Origin: Nageia nagi
Lineage: Eukaryota > Pinophyta
Direction of reading: 5' to 3'
Assembly (NCBI GenBank): GCA_050084985.1
Contig: JBITNC010000001.1
Coordinates: forward strand, 176,948,001 to 177,012,000
Length of the DNA: 64,000 bases
Shown here: positions 60,033 through 64,000 of the stretch, in pieces
Numbering within the stretch: the first letter of the stretch is position 1
Layout of the letters: each line of letters starts with the position of its first letter
Notes under the pieces: generated by a model
Database searches by the model: none
Told to the model about the DNA's origin: nothing
Seen by the model: only the letters and a program-made list of their open reading frames with translations
Translations under genes and position numbers: made by a program

Positions 60033-61016
60033 CAAATTGCTTGCCCTTAAGTAATTCAAATGCATCCCAAAGTGATACTTATCCTTTTGCTTTAGATTTA
60101 AGTGAACCAGACTATCCAAGTATCCCAAGTGGTGCTTGATTTTGTGATTATACTCTAAGCATGCTTGCAAAATATCTAAATACTCCTTAAAATAATCCCT
60201 TGATGATATCAAGAGAATGGAATCATGGAGGCAACTACCCCAAGGAGTAGAGGCAAGTTAGGGATAACACTAATCCCATTTTTGCAACTTCCTAACACTC
60301 TTTCAAGGAAGTCATGATTTCCCTATATTGTTGATACATCATCATGTTAGTGAATGGATTTATATAGGTTACACATATAGAGAAATAAGGAATTTTAATT
60401 CCATAATGAACTCACATAGGTGGAAGGATTCCATTATCTCCTTTCTTGCAAGCAAAGTTAGGCCTTTGATGGAATGATAACTATCTCAACTTCCCAAATG
60501 TTCTACAAGCCTTAGCCTCACAACAAAGAATTAAATGAATTTATGATTTAATTACCATCCTTAAGTTCCTTTAGGTGTTAGGTTCCCTTTTAATTAATTA
60601 ATCACCATAGTTACTATAGGAATTAGGTAAAGTCTAGTTATTTAAGTTAAGTTTATATATTAGGAATTTAAATTCTTTACTTATCTTACCTCACCTTTCT
60701 TATATAATAATTAAATCAATAGGTACTAACTACTAGCACTATCAAAGATAATAAAAGATGCAATATTTTTTACAAAATATTAATTATCCTTTTATCCATG
60801 GAAGCCATTGTCAAGATATTCATAGCCACCATTAGAATCTACAATGAATCTCAAACCTATAATAGATTATATCATAATCTTCACTCCTTGTTATGCATCA
60901 ATATTTTCCATTAATCATAATAGTAAGATATCATTTTCTTTTTCAAAAATGCATATTCTACTATAACTAGAAAACCATGATATTGTAACAAGCTATCAAA
61001 TAGTTTTAGTCAAAGT
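60033..61016. other. Gene-free DNA up to copia-4
   Basis: The stretch next to the gypsy LTR (60,033-60,212) may be the decayed end of its internal region; the open 65 codons on minus are not a known pol terminus. The rest shows nothing. Confidence 0.35.
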
Positions 61017-61532
61017 TGTTGGAATGTATAATGCATTATTGTAAAGGTTTTTTAATAATCCTCTTTATAAATTTACTAATACTTAATGGTATCATTAGAT
61101 ACCTTAAGTATTTAAGTTAATATGATAATGTAACTTGTCCTACACTCTATGTGATGAGCATGCCCCTTGGGTAAAAGGAAGTAGCATGTCATGTATTTAT
61201 ACAATGGTTAAAAGGGTGATCCAAATGGGGATTTTGGCCTATAAATAGAAGACCCCATATTTGAGATCACTCACCAATTTGTGAAGTAAAGTTATGCTCT
61301 AGGATAGTGATTAGGAGATGAAGATTAGGAGGATTGTAACAAAGTCTTCTTTGTGAATGAAGTAAGATCTAGTTAGTGGATGTACTCCTAGTTGGAGGAA
61401 CCACTTTACATCTTGAGTTACTTTGTGATATTGTATTCTTGGGAGTGTTTATGCTTTAGAGTTGTATTGAATGTACGAGCCTTCAAATAATCTAGGGCAT
61501 TTGGGAATTAAGTGTTAGTGATAGTTCATACA
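61017..61532 (+). repeat. Copia-4 5' LTR (516 bp)
   Basis: Starts TGTTGGAATG and ends CATACA. TATA box TATAAATAG at 61,240-61,248. Confidence 0.85.
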
Positions 61533-61535
61533 ATT

Positions 61536-61547
61536 TGGTATCAGAGC
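61536..61547 (+). promoter_or_regulatory. Primer-binding site of copia-4
   Basis: TGGTATCAGAGC, three bases after the LTR; canonical initiator-Met-tRNA site. Confidence 0.92.
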
Positions 61548-61888
61548 TTGGTGTGGAAGCTTTTCTTCAAATCTTGGTGATCATCTTCAACTTGGAGATC
61601 CTCATTCTTCATCCTACACTTTATAGTAAGATAAAAGTGATTCAAAGGTGTAACCTCCTTCTTGTATTTATTTTGGATTACTAACATTTTTATGTTATGT
61701 TCTTCCTTTTATTATGGCAAAATGTGCTTAAAGTAGCAATATATTATGATGCAATTTTTTCTTTGCTTATACTAATATGTCTCATGTTAGTAGCAATTTT
61801 AAATTTGCCTATTATATTGCTATAATTTTACATATTTTTAATTTGGAGATTTTTCTTTTGAATATCAAAAAAATTCAATAAAAAGGTT

Positions 61889-61890
<2 letters not shown>

Positions 61891-61938
<48 letters not shown>
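61891..61938. repeat. (TA)n microsatellite
   Basis: Uninterrupted TA dinucleotide run of about 48 bp in the copia-4 leader, at a place where copia-2 also carries AT runs. Confidence 0.9.
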
Positions 61939-61940
<2 letters not shown>

Positions 61941-62315
61941 TTTTTTTCTCCAATATATATGTATATTTAAAAATAAAATAAAAAATAATTTTTTGTTGGG
62001 GCTTCTATAGTATGAATGTGTACTAATCAAAGAAGATAACAAAAAGGTTTTTATTGCTTGAAAGATCATAAAATGTATGTTGAAAAAAAATTATTTTAGG
62101 CAGAGTTTGAGCATCTTTTGGCCAACCAAGCCCCACTCCTTAGCTCCTCCCTAGTAGTAGGCTTAGTATCATTGTTTTATTTCCTTTTTGGTTTAAATCT
62201 AGTGCCCATCATGGGGCCTAAACTTGGTGCTTATGCCTTCATCCCAAGCAACAACCTAAAAAACCCTTGGCCCTCATGGCCTATGCATTGAATTTTAAAG
62301 CCCCTTATTCCTATG

Positions 62316-62384
62316 TGTGACTTGCAAAATGTCTCTAAGTGACCTGTAAAACATCTCCTTACAACTTGTAAAATGTCTCCTTGC
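62316..62384. repeat. Three-copy short tandem repeat in the copia-4 leader
   Basis: About three imperfect units of 22-24 bp of the type gacttgcaaaatgtctctaa / cttgtaaaatgtctccttg. Confidence 0.55.
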
Positions 62385-63384
62385 CTTGCTCCTACTTCTT
62401 TCCCCTATATGATTTAGTTATGCACTAGTGTGGGTAGTGTTTAAATCCACCATGGGTCCTTTGAACTTCAAGCAGCTCCTTCACTTGCATAGCTCTTTTT
62501 TTAGACCTCACAAGTAAAATGAAAGGTGGTGAAGGCCCTTGCAAATTGGTCTTTACTTTTCACTCTTGCACTATCCTCCATCTCACTCATTGGCTACCTA
62601 CCCTCTCTCTTGTCAGTTGCCTTCCCTCTCACTTGCCTTTGCATTTCTTTATTGAAATTGTCCATGTTTTTAATGGTTGTTTAGTCCAACATTAAAGTAT
62701 TTTACCATCTTTTTTTCATTAAATGAATTTGACATGGAGTGTAGAAAGGTCAAGTTTTTATGTTTTTTAACCTTTCTAATCAGCTCATCATGGCATGCTT
62801 TAATGAGTCTAACTTAGAGTAAAGTAAAGGTAAAATAGGTAACTTTTTTTTCAAATATTTAATGTTTAGTTTGGAAGATATAGATAAAATATTTTTTTTT
62901 TTACTTAAATATACTTTTTTAAGGAAAAAATGAAGGATTTTTTTTTTTAAAAGGCAAGGTAATCTTGTGGAGATTTTTTTTTATGATGACAATTTTTTTT
63001 CAAAGTTTTTAGACTTAACATTATAAGATAATTCTTAAGTGTAATTTATTTTTGCCTAAAACTAAAATTTATTTTGCCGTGTTAAGTATTTTTAAGAATG
63101 GAAATTTTTTTAAAGATACCTTCATAAAGCACTTAGGTAAAAGTGGTAATTGTTTACTTTAAACATGCTATCAATTTTTTTATCTTTTATAAATACTTTG
63201 GTATTTTATTGACAAACATGCATACTATTTTTTTAATGCTATTTAAGGATCATGTTTAAGTATAAGAGGGGAAAATCTATGAATCTCTTTAATTAAACTT
63301 TTAGATCCTTTATGTTTTAGAAAGAATACATATTTATCACTTAAGAATTATGTGGATGATATTAAGTATTTAAATTCCTTTATG

Positions 63385-63510
63385 AATGAACTTGTGAAAA
63401 CTATGGAAATGATGCATGTTTATGCAAAGTTAATGAACTTGTGCAAACTATGGAAATGATGCATGTTATTCCTTAAGCAAAGTTAATGAATGGACTTGTG
63501 CAAAATATGG
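63385..63510 (+). repeat. Tandem repeat in the copia-4 leader
   Basis: Two near-identical units and a partial third (aatgaacttgtg, ctatggaaatgatgcatgtt, gcaaagtt), period about 47-53 bp. It occupies the same relative place as the four-copy repeat in the copia-2 leader but has a different sequence. Confidence 0.7.
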
Positions 63511-64000
63511 ACTTATGTAAAGATTCCTTTAGGGGTTAGTAAAAATTCCATTGGACTCTTAGTTATGAGTGAATGATGTTTTCATTTATTCACTTTAATT
63601 TATGCTTTGCATTTTTTTTTCTTACTTTATTTACTTATGCAAAAATCATAAACATTGATTGAAAAATCCTCTAAAATGAACACATATGCATGTACATTTT
63701 GCAACATGACTTTTTTGGGGAGCCATGAGGTGAGAAAAAGTATTCTAGAGGCTTTATTTTTATTATCCAAATGGTGAAAAGTATGTACTTCTCAATTTCT
63801 CTTAAGTCCTCTATTGGTTTGGATATCATTCCAATAGGTGGATAGGCATGTATGTAGTGATACCATATGTTTGCATGTCCATTTAGGGATTATCCTAATA
63901 ACCTAGGAGGAAAAATTGAAACTTAATCAAGATTAATAATTTTACCGATATAATATACATCATAACCTTGGCAAATAGTAGGTACTCCTCCTTATGAGAG

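Larger units (their letters stand above)
61017..64000 (+). mobile_element. Copia-4: relative of copia-2, cut by the window end
   Basis: 5' LTR, primer site and leader of a Ty1/copia element of the same family as copia-2. The LTR shares start, TATA region and the tggatgtactcc...ggaggaaccac block. The stretch from about 63,524 matches 40,447-40,930 of copia-2 (attatcct-ataacctaggaggaaaa and neighbours). By comparison gag should begin about 0.2 kb beyond the window. Bases before the LTR are aaagt (61,012-61,016); the partner target site lies outside. Confidence 0.85.

Noticed and set aside
61875-62069. Minus-strand open stretch with a Tyr-Ile repeat
   Set aside because: It is a translation of the (TA)n microsatellite.
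1-64000. tRNA or rRNA genes
   Set aside because: No cloverleaf with matching A and B boxes and no conserved rRNA segment was noticed; the only tRNA-related sequences are primer-binding sites.

Overview
This is plant nuclear DNA: AT-rich and packed with transposons. It is diagnosed by Ty1/copia elements with the initiator-Met-tRNA primer site TGGTATCAGAGC, a Tat-type Ty3/gypsy element with two RNase H domains, a plant-mobile-domain (PMD) ORF and PPR-DYW gene fragments. No intact host gene, tRNA, rRNA or CRISPR array is visible. The near-absence of genes and the nested, decayed repeats suggest a large-genome seed plant, possibly a gymnosperm; the species cannot be fixed from this window.

Layout. 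1-10.8 kb: decayed DNA with a gypsy gag and protease remnant (6.6-8.3 kb). 10.8-13.5 kb: tandem copies of a PPR-DYW gene 3' end, all pseudogenised. 14.8-37.0 kb: a decayed Tat-lineage gypsy element on + (LTR-like repeats at both ends, gag, protease, RT, RNase H, second RNase H, integrase), with a PMD/coiled-coil ORF antisense to pol; that ORF is split by a minus-strand copia element (28,678-33,415, copia-1). 37.7-46.4 kb: a young copia element (copia-2, + strand, two 498-bp LTRs differing at one site, perfect GATTT target duplication) inserted in another PPR-DYW remnant. 48.7-49.8 kb: a LINE-type DUF4283 ORF1 remnant. 50.4-55.7 kb: an old minus-strand copia (copia-3). 57-60 kb: a degenerate coiled-coil-like ORF and a gypsy 3' LTR fragment, both on minus. 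61.0-64.0 kb: LTR, primer site and leader of a relative of copia-2 (copia-4), running off the window.

Function. Every coding remnant seen carries stops or frameshifts, so none of the elements looks autonomous as read. The most unusual structures are five tandem hairpins with compensatory base changes in the copia-2 3' UTR, the copia-2 leader (about 2.9 kb, intron-like edges, a GC-rich island of unknown origin), the antisense PMD ORF in the Tat element, and the copia-1 5' LTR that is cut short yet bordered by a target-site duplication.
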